Positions 22,701-33,800 of a DNA stretch of 64,000 bases are shown piece after piece. The DNA comes from Ophioceras dolichostomum (Eukaryota > Ascomycota > Sordariomycetes > Magnaporthales > Ophioceraceae): NCBI GenBank assembly GCA_003049485.1, contig PYST01000001.1, positions 62,001-126,000 on the forward strand, in the 5' to 3' direction. A program made the position numbers and the translations under genes. The notes under the pieces are model-generated. The model made no database searches and had not been told where the DNA came from. It saw only the letters and a list, made by a program, of their open reading frames with translations. Each line of letters opens with the position of its first letter. Positions within the stretch are counted from its first letter, which is position 1.

Positions 22701-24980
22701 TCGTGCCCACCAGGCAAAGCACAACAAAGTGGCCACATCTCTCGTTCGCAGGGCCATGAGAGGATGACGACAGCCTCGGCAAACTAGCCGGAGAAGACCG
22801 CATCGACAACCTCGGCCACAGATCAAGCTGCACAAACTGACAAGCTGTTTATTGCAGACGCTCAAGAGGGTGAAATGGTGAACCACGAGGGGACGGGCGC
22901 GGGACGTTACCAACAGCATCTGCTCCTCGAGTGAGAGGAACAGACGTGCACAAAGGCAACCAAGACGCCTATGGATTGAAACGTGGATGTCGTAGTCATT
23001 TGCCTCAATAAACGGACACTTGCCGTATATTGGGTAGGCGCCCGCACAAACTAGGTACCTGGAGGGAGTCTTCATCAGTCAGCCAAGATGTTACGGGCTC
23101 ACATTCGAACGGGGGAAACTGGGATAGGGGAAAGGAAATATACCGACAGCCAGTTCTAGGCGCGAGGCGGCTCGTGGAGGAAGAATGTCAGTCAAGAAGA
23201 CCGGGCGATCTCAGAATGTCTCGGTGGCTTCAGCTGGCGTACAGCTAGCGACTTCCTTAACTCGCGCCTCCTCGAGGAGAGTAGTTGTAAGCCGGGGTCA
23301 AATAAGTGAGCCGATGTTCAAGGAGCATAGTGTGTCAACGACGATGGGGTGGAATTAAAGGCTCTCCAGCGAGGAGATGTTTGAAAAGTCATGGCAGAAG
23401 GACGTAGTCGAGACCGTCTGGTTCCCTTTCCTTCTCGCCCACGCTCTGGCAATAACTGGATAGCTTGCCACGAGGAGATGAAAACATAGGTACGAAGCAG
23501 GGATAACGCTGGCGGTCGCACAAATAGGAGAATGGAAGGTTCTAGCGGAAGTCTAGAGGCAATATGGTTCTACTATCGCGGGGGGAACGTCGAGAGAAGA
23601 AACGGCCGTCTTCTCAACGTCAGGCACATTCACACCACCCCCTTATTAGAGAAACCTACTAGCCAAGAGGGTGTGCGGGTTCGAGTTTCAGCTCACCCTT
23701 GGGTGTCAACAGCGAGCCGGCAGGCAGGTGCAGGCAAGGTGAGGGAGACATTGAACGGGACAGATGCTCTAAAAGCAACTTGAAGTGGAGCGGGAAATGA
23801 GAGTGAACATACATCAGAGGGATATTTGAGTTAAATGCATCAAGCCTCTGCTGCACGCGCATACATCTGGTACCTGGACAAAACAAGAACCTGAATAAAA
23901 AGGGAGGGAAAAGAGAGAAGAGCAAAGCACAAAACATACGAAAAGGAAGCAGAAAATCGACACGCCCCTTCACATCGTGCCTCTTCGCTCCCACACGCCC
24001 CCCTTTCTCTTCGCAGCGAGGTCTCCTAATCCCTGCAGACCCTGTGCCCAAGCCGCCCGCCCAGTGTCCCCCAAGAAGGAGCCACGGTGACCCGGCCCTG
24101 GCGTCAGCGCACGCCGCCAACAGACGTCGACCAGACCTGGATAAATCTGGGGGGCAAGACACGACAAGGAGCGGACAGACACGCAAGGAGGAGGAACAGC
24201 AGCCGCGGGAGAAATTTGCTCACCTCACAAAATCTTATGCCCTTTCTGCTCTCCTGGTTTCCCGCTTCCCTTGCCTCCCTCGCTCGGGTCTGACTGCTGG
24301 CTGGGGTTAGATCCGGGGTGCTTTTTGCTGGGGAAAAAGAAAGACAGATAGATGGGATGGATCATCTCAGACTGTTGTAAGAGACGGGTGAGCGGCTAGT
24401 GCTTTGCCGTACCCGAGGTCAGCACCAAACTATGATCCCAGACCATCCCAGACCACTCCAGGACCCGACTCCAACTCCAGGCGTTCCGGCGGCGACGGTG
24501 ACATGTTATTCTCCCCCGCCGCCTCTTTTGCGACGTTGTAGAAGAAGCAGGAATGAGATGATGTGAAGCCGCACCCGTAAGATCTCATCCTTCGATTGCT
24601 CCACGTCCCGGTACTTGACTGTAGCGAGTGGGTGGGCGGGCTGCAGCGGCGGTGTACGACGAGAAAACAACAGCAGTGCATTTTTGTCAGGTAGAGGTAG
24701 GTAATCTGGACGGGCCTACAACGTGCCTGAGAGGTGCGGTACCTACCACACTTTTCAGGGCCATTGTGGTACTTACCACAACAGGGCGGGCGGGCACTGA
24801 TGACATGAGTGAGGATGCTGCCAATTCTGCCTAGGCGGGGGGGCGTGTAGTGAGAATTCAGCGCCGTATCGCAGGTGCTTGGCTGGAAGGTACCTCCCGC
24901 ACAGCGGTGCCAGCGCCCAGCCCAGTGCCCAGCGCCCTCCACGACAGACGATAATAAGCCAGCACCAAGCCGCGGAGACT
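16712..24980. other. long intergenic DNA left of creA, no recognisable gene
   Basis: The left end is the promoter of the RAD51-paralogue gene. The remainder carries many frames of 60-240 codons on both strands, none with a recognisable domain, intron-supported extension or consistent codon use. Simple sequence includes poly-T at about 16975-17002, four CCTGAT units around 17032-17056, and poly-A or poly-T runs near 19470 and 20617. A cluster of Cre1-type sites at 24301-24333 is listed separately. Confidence 0.55.
24301..24333 (+). promoter_or_regulatory. cluster of three Cre1-type SYGGRG sites
   Basis: CTGGGG (24301-24306), CCGGGG (24313-24318) and CTGGGG (24328-24333) all fit the published CreA/Cre1 consensus SYGGRG, in the same orientation within 33 bases. 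They lie 1.7 kb upstream of the creA start. CreA/Cre1 autoregulation is known in fungi; that these sites serve it here is an inference. Confidence 0.45.
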
Positions 24981-25153
24981 AGAGACGACCTGGGACCTCC
25001 ACGCCCGTCTCTCCCACACCCTCCCTCCCCATCTTGAGATCCCAGTCGCTCTCCTCCTTCTCCACACATCCAACTCTCTCCCCACCCACGTACCCTGCCT
25101 GCCGACCCGCCCGACTCCAGCCTGAGCCAGTGAGCCCAGCACCACAACCCACG

Positions 25154-25289
25154 CACCTCAGCACCCCCCCAAAGCACCCCCCCAAAGNNNNNNNNNNNNN
25201 NNNNNNNNNNNNNNNNNNNNNNNNNNNNNNNNNNNNNNNNNNNNNNNNNNNNNNNNNNCCCAAAGCACCCCCCCAAAGCACCCCCCCAG
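25154..25289. repeat. tandem C7 repeat interrupted by an assembly gap
   Basis: Units of about 13 bp with the pattern AAAGCACCCCCCC occur on both sides of the run of N (two before, two after). The gap almost certainly reflects failure to assemble or size this repeat, so its true copy number is unknown. Confidence 0.9.
25188..25258. other. assembly gap of 71 N
   Basis: Seventy-one consecutive N within the C7 repeat. The number of N may be an estimate rather than a measured length. Confidence 1.
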
Positions 25290-25878
25290 GCCCCCCAGCT
25301 TGCCTCCAGTCTGCTTCCTCGCTGCTGCTGCGCCAGCCCGGCCAGCACCCCATTTAAAGGGAAACGGGTCCCTCCATGCCCTCCGCCCTTGCCCAGTTCT
25401 CCTGAAAATTTGTGACCGATTCTGACCCGTGCGAACCACCACACTCGACTTTATCGTCCCCCACGCCTGATCCCAGCTGCTACCACAACGGATCCAGCAA
25501 CACTACACCTGGCGCACGACACTGCGAGTATATATCCGCCAGCCCGCCAACCCACTGCCACCAAGCGTCACCCACAACAAATTCCACGCACAGTCAGTCT
25601 GGTCGCATTGAAATCCTCGCCCTCTGGACGCAAGCCTACCGCCACCACCACCGACCAAACTCCAGCCAACAGTAACCCAGCAGCAATCTCACAGGCCACC
25701 CAACCAACCTGCCAGCAGCACCAACGGCTCGAATTCTCAGTTAGGGCCGAACCACAACACACCATAACCACCGTGACAGGGAGGGGAAAAAAAAAAACAG
25801 CCAACCTTCAACGAAAGCACGCATAGACAAAAACGCATACGGGAGGGAATAACCAAACCGGCGTCCCTTCCTCTCATC

Positions 25879-26121
25879 TTGAAAAAAATTCTTTTATCTT
25901 TTGGCCTTGGAGCCTTACCAAGAGAAGAGGACCAAGCTATAAGCCCTCCGACTGAACAACCAAACGAGTTCGCTGTCGTTCGAGTTTTTTTGGAACTCGG
26001 AAAACGGCGATCACATGCAACGAGCACAGTCAGCAGTGGATTTTTCCAATCTGCTGAACCCAGAGTCCGCACCAGAGCTCTCTCCAGCTGCTCCCGTCTC
26101 CGCCGTCTCGACTTCTTCTGA
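25879..26121 (+). other. upstream ORF overlapping the creA start
   Basis: An 80-codon frame begins 136 bases before the creA ATG and ends 106 bases inside the creA coding region, in another frame. If present in the mRNA and translated, it would oppose initiation at the creA ATG. Its peptide resembles nothing known. Transcript inclusion is unproven. Confidence 0.35.
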
Positions 26122-27388
26122 CGAAGACATGGCGACGGTCACTATGATCAGACCTAACGGTCCGCTGCCCAACGGCCAGCCTGGAGAGCCGGCCAACATG
26201 GAGATGCCGCGGCCGTACAAGTGCCCGCTGTGCGAGAAGGCCTTCCACAGGCTCGAGCACCAGACCAGGCACATCCGCACGCACACCGGCGAGAAGCCGC
26301 ACGCCTGCCAGTACCCCGGCTGCAGCAAGAAGTTCTCGCGGTCGGACGAGCTCACCCGCCACTCTAGGATACACAGCAACCCGAACTCGAGGAGAGGCGG
26401 CAAGCAGCAGGTGCAGTCGCCGCACCACCCGCATCCGCTGGTCGGCCCCGACGGCGGCATGATGGGTCCTCCTCCGGGGCCCAAGACCATCCGCTCTGCT
26501 CCCCCGTCTGCCCTGGGGTCGCCCAACGTGTCTCCTCCCCATTCGTACTCGTCCTACGCCGTGCCTCACTCTGCCCACTCTGCCATGGCCCACCACCACC
26601 ACTCGCACTCGCCCGGCTACCCTTCGTACCAGCACCAGCGCGGCCTTCCTCCTCCTCCCCCTCCTCACCACGGCAGCCACATGGACATCTCGATGCTGGC
26701 CAAGGCTGCCCACCAGGTCGAGCGGGAGACGCTGATGGCGCCGCCCCACCACCCCGTCCGCCACCACCCCTACTACCCGCCGCCGCCGCCGCCGCCGACA
26801 TCAGCGGCGACTGTTGTCGTCGGACCGCCGGCCCCGTCCCGCGGATCTCTGCCTTCCCTCTCGGCCTACCACATGTCGAGGTCACACTCCAACGACGACC
26901 ACGACGACCACTACTCGCACACGTACCGCCAGCCGAAGCGCTCGCGGCCGAACTCGCCCAGCAACTCGACCGCCCCGTCCTCGCCGGCCTTCTCGCACGA
27001 CTCCCTGTCGCCGACCCCGGACCACACCCCGCTGGCCACGCCCGCCCACTCGCCCCGCCTGCGGCCCTCCTACCCCGTCAGCTACGAGCTGCCGCCCTTC
27101 CGGTCCCTCAGCCTGCAGCACGGCTCCACCGCTCCCGCCCTGGCGCCCATGGAGCCCCAGGCCGACGGCGGCCAGTACCAGCCTCCCGGACCGCCGGCCG
27201 CGCCCCCCCGCACCGCGGGCATCTCCCTGGCCGACATCATGAGCCGCCCGGACGGCACGCAGAGGAAGCTGCCCGTCCCGCAGGTCGTGCCCAAGGTCGC
27301 CGTCCACGACCTGCTCACGCCCAGCGACGGCTACCACTTCAGCGGGAGGAGTTCTTCGTCCAACAGCGTCTCTGGAGGCGAGCTCTGA
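26015..27388 (+). CDS. creA: carbon catabolite repressor CreA/Cre1, C2H2 zinc-finger protein
   Basis: A single exon of 457 residues, close to the usual length for the family. The N-terminus MQRAQSAVDFSNLLNP is that of Sordariomycete Cre1. Two C2H2 fingers follow: C70, C73, H86, H90 and C98, C103, H116, H120, joined by the TGEKPHAC linker, with the RSDELTRH recognition helix that reads SYGGRG sites. Next come His/Pro-rich stretches, a run of seven prolines near 255, a Ser/Pro-rich region and a conserved C-terminal part (ISLADIMSRPDGTQRKLP, VAVHDLLTPSDG). The protein represses genes for alternative carbon use, such as cellulases, xylanases and alcohol or proline use, when glucose is present, and acts in the nucleus. 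It is flanked by unusually long non-coding DNA. Confidence 0.97.
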   Translation: MQRAQSAVDFSNLLNPESAPELSPAAPVSAVSTSSDEDMATVTMIRPNGPLPNGQPGEPANMEMPRPYKCPLCEKAFHRLEHQTRHIRTHTGEKPHACQYPGCSKKFSRSDELTRHSRIHSNPNSRRGGKQQVQSPHHPHPLVGPDGGMMGPPPGPKTIRSAPPSALGSPNVSPPHSYSSYAVPHSAHSAMAHHHHSHSPGYPSYQHQRGLPPPPPPHHGSHMDISMLAKAAHQVERETLMAPPHHPVRHHPYYPPPPPPPTSAATVVVGPPAPSRGSLPSLSAYHMSRSHSNDDHDDHYSHTYRQPKRSRPNSPSNSTAPSSPAFSHDSLSPTPDHTPLATPAHSPRLRPSYPVSYELPPFRSLSLQHGSTAPALAPMEPQADGGQYQPPGPPAAPPRTAGISLADIMSRPDGTQRKLPVPQVVPKVAVHDLLTPSDGYHFSGRSSSSNSVSGGEL

Positions 27389-30300
27389 AATGGAAAACCG
27401 AACTGAAACAGTCCGAACACAAACACAGAACAACTGCGACAACTACCACCAACACCACCACCACCACCACCACCACAGAAAAAAGAGCGATGTTCGATTC
27501 ACGGCCTCTCTTAAAGGAACGACTTGATGACGAAATTTGGGATATAGAAAGGGAAAGGGGATGGGAAATTACCTTAGAGACTGGATATGGCGTTTCTTGT
27601 CTGTGGAAAGCCGGCGCGCCCGCCGTTGCTAGGACCGCTCCAGAATGTTGTTGTTTTTCTTTTTTTTTTTTTTTTGTTTTCTTTCCTTTTGCTGCTGACT
27701 GCCACCACCTCTCCATCTCCTCTCCCCTTTTATCTAATGTGCAGCTTGCTGCAGAACCTTTTACTACAAGGGCACGGGATGGAAGTGGTCTGGCACGTCA
27801 CAGTCAGTGTGTTGCTGTGTGTCTATGGGATGGATTTTAGATATCATCATCGGAATCGTGAGTGGGATTGGGGGATCTCTCCCTTCTCTCCTCTTTTACC
27901 TTTACTCTCCGCTTCTTTTTTGTTTGTCTCTCCTTTGTTTCTATCTCTCTCTATCTCTCTCTTTACCCTTTGCTTCAATTTATCCACAAACCTTTTTCTC
28001 CTCTTCTTTCAAGTAGTATCACACTGATGGACAAGTCGAGTAAGGTTTCTTTTTCGGTTTGGTTTTTTTTCTCTTTTGTATGGAAACTGGCAGAGTATAT
28101 CGGGATATCAATAGAATGGGAATACGGTGGACTTCCTTTTCTCAGACGAGAAATATGGACTATTTTAACAGCAAACCAGTGTTGCCAACAGGGGCATATA
28201 GTTTATCTATCTATCTATTTATCTTATTGTGTTTTCCTCTCTCGTCTATCCTCCTACTTGTCACTCCCTAATAATCCATTTCCCTACCATTGGCACCAGT
28301 TTGTTCTTTGGTTTCTCGTGGTGGTTGATGACTTGAACTCTGCGAGTACTCTAGGAAAACTCTTCTTATCGTCACAATGGGGGACACTGACTGGACTCGA
28401 GACAAGAGGGCGAGGGACGGTCTTTCGTCATGGACTACATAAAACTTGCTCTCAATTAATTGCAATTTTATCTTGCTTCTTCTCCCACCCACCTGCTCGA
28501 TTGGAGAGTGAGTGTGCCTCCTTGCTATTTTCAGTGACCTAACTGTATTACTTTCTTTTACAAAAGCTGAAGTCTGGTATCCCTTGTTCTGCCTGAGTGT
28601 GTGTGCCTGCCTTGTTTCGGGTCTGGGCTGGGAAGGTGTGATATCCCCCTTATCGCACGTACACACATGAGGTCGGACATTTTTCTTATTTTGAGGGCGG
28701 CTGCCTCACAGGTACCTGGGTGCCTCTTCTACATACACGTGCACGGTAGGAGCGGGTTTTTGGGGGTGGTTGTGCACATCAGAAACCAACACGGCTTCAG
28801 CTTGTCTCTTTTTCCTTTCTTCTCTTCCCCCTTCACTTTTCTTTAACCCCACGCGGGAAAAAAGGACGGAGTGGTTGAGATAAAGTCACCGCACACACGA
28901 CACACGCACACACGTGTCGGAAGTCCGGACTGCTGAGAGGCCCTTCAGGAAATGACCCAAGGCCGCCACTTATTCTTTCTTCTTTCTGCACTTTCGCAGC
29001 TGAACTGCCTAGGCCCAGTGGGTTGACCGAATTTGTCTGAATACACACAATATTTACAGCCCGTCATCATTTCCACAACTGTCGGACTGTACTGGCACTG
29101 CACTACACTGATCTTTGCTTTGGCCGCCGGGCGGAAGGTACTTCATGCCAGGTACCTGAAAGGAAAGGCTGCCAGGCAGGTAGGGGAAAAAAAAACAAAA
29201 AAAACCACTCCAGGTCGAAAGAGAAAGGATTGAAATCTGGCCGCCGCCTCGCGGGGCACGGGGTTGCTCAGCCTCCCTCCCGCACCCCAACAATCCCATT
29301 CTGGGGGACATTCCCAAAAAGCCAAAAGGTACGTTGTAAGATGGGACGATGACCAGGGGGGTGTGTGAGCAAGGGAGGCGCGGCGAAGACGTAATGTCAA
29401 TTTTTTCCTTTCTTCTCTCTCTCTTCTGGACACCAAGAAAAACGGCCTATCCGTACGACTGACACTTCTCACCCCGCGCCCCAACAGCGGTAACAACGCT
29501 CTTCTCGTTTCTTTGCTCACCTCACTGGGACCTCTTCCACGTACGGAAGTACCGTTGCTGATACCACCCACCACCCACCACCGCCAAAACGACTGAGGCT
29601 GTTGTCCGCTTGTTGGTAGGGCCGCAGGAGTTAGGAATTCTGGCTGGTCGGGTCGGTATCACGTCAGCCTCCACTCCCACCCATCAAATCCTCCTCACTA
29701 CTCGCTCAGTACAGACTCACTCGCTCATCCCCTGTCCGTCAGTCTGTTGTTTCTTTCTGTGCCTTCCTCTCATCTGGTCCTTCCCATTGATTACCCCCTT
29801 CTGCCACTCCTTCCCTCCGCGCTTTCGGCCCCAGATAACACAGCTTGCGGGGCAATGCCAATGCCATTGCCTACCTATGCCATTGCCCTTGCGTGTGCTG
29901 CATGCGTACAGCCGTAGGTGTGCGGCGTCAGAATGTCGTGTGTGATGTTCAGGAGTACCGGTACAGAGTAATCCCACTTATCCACCCGTTTGCCTTATTG
30001 CCTTATGTACCTGCCTCGGGATATACAGTGCATGTACACTAGAAACGAGGGAAAATAAGCGTTGCCTTTTTTTTTCTGGGGTGGCAGATTCCCATCATCA
30101 TCAATCTTCCATCGCTCTCTCTGCAGCCTGGCGGCGGGTGGACGGCTCACTGGCTTCGCCTGGTCCGCCCCGGAATTTTCTTTCCCACCGCTCTGCCCGC
30201 CCGCCCCGTCCTCGGGCTCGTCTGTTGCCTGCCTCTCTCTGGCTCGATAGGAGGAATAAAAAGTGACAGGTCAACAGAATTTTGAGGGCATCTCACTCAG

Positions 30301-30740
30301 CCACTACCGATGAGAGGTACGGGTACATGTACAAAGCAGGATTTTTTCCTCCTGAGCCGGGCGTCGACGGCGGTGACGGCAGAGGGACACGACAGGTTGT
30401 GATAGCCAACTGGATTTTGATTTGGTAATGGAAAAAGCTGAAATATCGTGGCTTTCCTCTCCCTTCTATTGCCTCATTGCATCTCTCTTGCTCGCCATCA
30501 TTACCGTATCTACGGAATACCTAGCTGTCTCTTGCTTGGTGTGACACCACCACCACAACCACTGCTACCCCCGCGTTTGCTTCTTCCATGGTGTAATTGA
30601 AATTTCCTTTCTTTTTCTTTTCCCTTGGAGGTCATCCCCTTGGCTCACTTCGGGACCGACGTTGTCAAACGAGGGTGGGAAGGGACAACCAGGAGAGACA
30701 AGGAATTTTCAGCAAGCAGGAGGACAGAGCACGTCGGCTG
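27389..30740. other. creA 3' flank, pyrimidine-rich on the plus strand
   Basis: After the creA stop the DNA holds (CAC)8 at 27453-27476, a long poly-T at about 27658-27675, CTATCTCTCT simple sequence near 27942-27967 and (ATCT) units near 28203-28223. Long plus-strand frames here (27862-28542, for example) are translated poly-Ser/Leu/Phe from C/T-rich DNA, not genes. A long 3' UTR is plausible for part of it. Confidence 0.55.
27453..27476. repeat. (CAC)8 microsatellite
   Basis: Eight uninterrupted CAC units, 65 bases after the creA stop codon. Confidence 0.95.
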
Positions 30741-30848
30741 GCCTATCACTGGACAAAGGTTCGCCCACGGAGGGAGAGTAGGGGTGGTGTGATGGCCTAT
30801 CACTGGACAAAGGTTCGCCCACGGAGGGAGAGTAGGGGTGGTGTGATG
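30741..30848. repeat. perfect 54-bp tandem duplication
   Basis: Two identical adjacent 54-base copies (30741-30794 and 30795-30848), each starting GCCTATCACTGGACAAAGG and ending GGTGGTGTGATG. The unit is a multiple of three, so a frame on each strand runs through it, but no recognisable gene is present. Perfect identity points to a recent origin or an assembly duplication. Confidence 0.97.
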
Positions 30849-33800
30849 GACTCGTTGACTGCCATTTTTTTTTGTTCGGGCTCACCGCAACTCTCTCGCG
30901 ATAGGAAGTATCTGGTTCCAATGCGGGCGGCGGCTGGCGACGGACAAATTAGAAAGGGTGGTGCTGAGGTGTGCGTCTTGGTCCTGGCGCCACAGGTCTC
31001 ATATTGGTGGGCAGCTACCACTACTATGCATACCCAGGTAGGTATCTTACTTTCTTGCTCAGCACTCCAGCCATCCCGCGTTTTGCTTCTTCGCTATATC
31101 TATGTATTTCCGTATGGCCAAGAAGAAGGTATGTGATTGTGGTGATTGCTTCACCAGCTAAAGAGGGAGAGAAGCGACAGGGGGTTGCTTTTCCTGGGGA
31201 GTACATGTGGGGGCACGTCTCTTTTGGGACGGGTGGTGATCGTCACACACATTTCCCTTGGCTCTGGTTCAGCTGGTCGTGAGTGGAAATTTGAGGGGAT
31301 TTTGTGATGACGAGAAGGGATGTCGGTCAAGCCTGTCTGCGGGCAGCAGGCAACCTGTGTGTGCCAGCCAGCAGCTTAGCCAGCTTGCAGCCAGCATGTT
31401 GAGCAAGCGGAGGACGCCGTGGAGGTACTAAATATTGTGGTACGGAAACAAGCACAGCGGGGGATAGGAAATCCCAGTACGCGCTGCTTTCCCCGTCCAC
31501 CGTCCCCTCATCCCCAGCTTCCCTCGCCCCCTATTACCCGCTTGGTGGCGCCGATAACCACCTCTGGCTTCCACGTCTTCAGGTCGACCAGCCGCGGGCC
31601 AAGTCCAGCCAACCAAGGTTGGAAGCTGAGGGTCGTGGGACATGAACGTGGGACATTGGCGTGGGACGTGGGACCCTTGGCTATCTTTTCACGTAAGAAC
31701 GGCAAGGAGGAAATGAAGCCAAACCAAGCCCAGACAGCTCGGCCAGCCCAGCCAGCAGCAGTCAAGCAACGGTCATGTCCATGTGCCAGGTTGATACGGG
31801 TTTGAAGGGGGAAAGACTGATTGGACACCACGCCCCGAATCAGCCCCGGGTCATTGGTGTCCGAGATAGGGGGCACTGAAGGGAAAAGGGAACGACTGGA
31901 ACAGATTCGCTCATTGCTCGGCCCAATGGCGCGTCGTTCTAGCGTCACCAGTCACCCCTGACGTCCTTTCGTGCTGCTCACTTTCAAGTCCAAAAAGTCC
32001 AACTGCCTGCTTCCGCCGAAGTTGGCTTTGGCCTGTGGGGCCCTAGCGAAAGCAAAGAAGGGTTGCGTTTTCCCCAGACCATGCGGTATCGTGCTTCCCC
32101 ACGAATTGCGACTATGACACAAGATAACGGTATCACATTCAAGGAAGGACCTCCGTTCGCCGGCCATTCCTCCGATTCCCGCGTACATACTTCATTCCTC
32201 ATCAATGCAAGCTTATTTCAGAAAAAGGGAAGACGTGACTCGAGGCGTCTTCTTCGCAAAGATGCGTGTGTGAGCTGTATTGAGAATCAGCTCAGGATGA
32301 AGTTACCCCATCGGATCCTCATCGACGCTTTCTTGCTGGGGCCAGGATGTGGGGGATCACCCAATCTGTCCCGAAGACGCCCGGCAGGTGATTGATTTCC
32401 CCCGCCCGGGCAGGAAGCCAAGCCAGGTAGGTCCAGCACACGATAGGCGCACGCACTTTGCCGTATCCCGCATGCGAAGTTTGAGAACGTGAGAGCGTGG
32501 CTTGCATTCAATGATTTTCGTTGGTCGAGGCCACAGAAAAGAAAAGGATGGTTACTGATACGAGAAATTCAAACGACATATTTTTACGGAACCTACCTAC
32601 CTATCGAGAGAATGTATACGGCATGTAGATCAACCCTCTCTCCTCTCCAAGATTTTCCAAGAGGGTGAGGGCGGAGGAATTGGCACACTGGAGAAGCGGA
32701 GCAGCGCAGGAACATGAACGAATGACGTGCGCGATGCCGGCATCGGCGGACTGACCGACCGTCCAACTCTGACCCTCCACTTCTCCTCGCTACCATCATC
32801 CACGACAGTCAGAAAGGTCTGGCTCTTTTGCACAGGCAAACGATCCCGTACAGTACCAGCCCACCAAGTGAGGATCCAAAACGCAAAAGTCGTGGCAGGT
32901 TTTGATTAAGCCCGCTGACGCAGGCTCGCAAACACGTGTGATTTTGGGGTTGCTCCGTTCGCGTCAGACAGATCTTGGCCGGGTGGCTGCATCAAAATAA
33001 CAGAGTAAATGTATCATCGCCATCATCACAATCCTCTCATCCGCTCATCCGCCCATCCGCTCATCCCTTTCACAGTTTTGTCTCCAGGGGAAAGAGTTTC
33101 CAAACAGTCTATTTCTTTTATTTATTTTTTTCCCCCCTACCTCCTGTGATAAGAGTGAGCGTCTCATCTGATCACATACAACCGATGTCGCTGATCAATA
33201 AATCCAAAATATGCCGAATATTGGGGACAGCCAAGGTCCGGCTAAGGGAGCCAAGGGAGTCAAGGGTTTAGCCAAGGCTCCTCCTCCTGCTTGGGGTTGG
33301 TTTTGGGGATGCGATTGATGGCTGGCTGGGATTGTGCGAATGAGGACTGGGGAGAGCAGCGCTCCTCTGGCTCCTTCCTCTTCCTGAGATTGAACAATCT
33401 TTGGTAACCCCCACGCCAGTGGATCCTCTCGCTAACGCCGGACTGGCACACCCAAGGTACTCTTGACCCCCCTTGTCCTCCGTGCCGGCCGTGGGGGGAA
33501 CAAAGTTTGGCGGGGTTTAAGGGGCAGCAACTGCCAAACGGGGCGAGGCAGCCTTTCGATTTGGCTTTCATTGCGTGCCGCCGGAACGCCGCACCCCAGG
33601 CTTCTCCTCGCTGCTCCATGCCCCTTGCCAGCCCAGCTTGGGGTCTTTGACGGAGACGAAACCCCACAACCACCCAAACAATTGAACCCACACACACCTA
33701 CCAACCACCGTCCCCAGCAGGTGCAAATGGCAATCACACTTTTTGCTCTGACACTCGCTATCAACAGTACCGAGTGACGACGACTGACGACCGACGATGA

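Larger units (their letters stand above)
24981..26014 (+). promoter_or_regulatory. creA proximal promoter and probable long 5' leader
   Basis: The kilobase before the creA start is C-rich and purine-poor on the plus strand, as is usual for fungal leaders. It contains an assembly gap within a tandem repeat (25154-25289) and three CYCCRS sites, the reverse complement of SYGGRG, at 25284-25289, 25293-25298 and 25304-25309. Several upstream ATGs open short frames, including 25412-25675, 25608-25826 and 25879-26121. The transcription start cannot be located from sequence. Confidence 0.5.

Noticed and set aside
23670..23720. possible tRNA B-box (GGTTCGAG)
   Set aside because: No matching A-box or cloverleaf stems can be drawn around it, so it is not a tRNA.
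27862..28542. 226-codon plus-strand frame after creA with apparent membrane segments
   Set aside because: The hydrophobic stretches come from C/T-rich simple sequence (Leu, Phe, Ser codons). It lies in the likely creA 3' flank and has no family match.
30597..31136. 179-codon plus-strand frame through the 54-bp duplication
   Set aside because: The frame is kept open only because the duplicated unit is divisible by three. The peptide has no recognisable feature.
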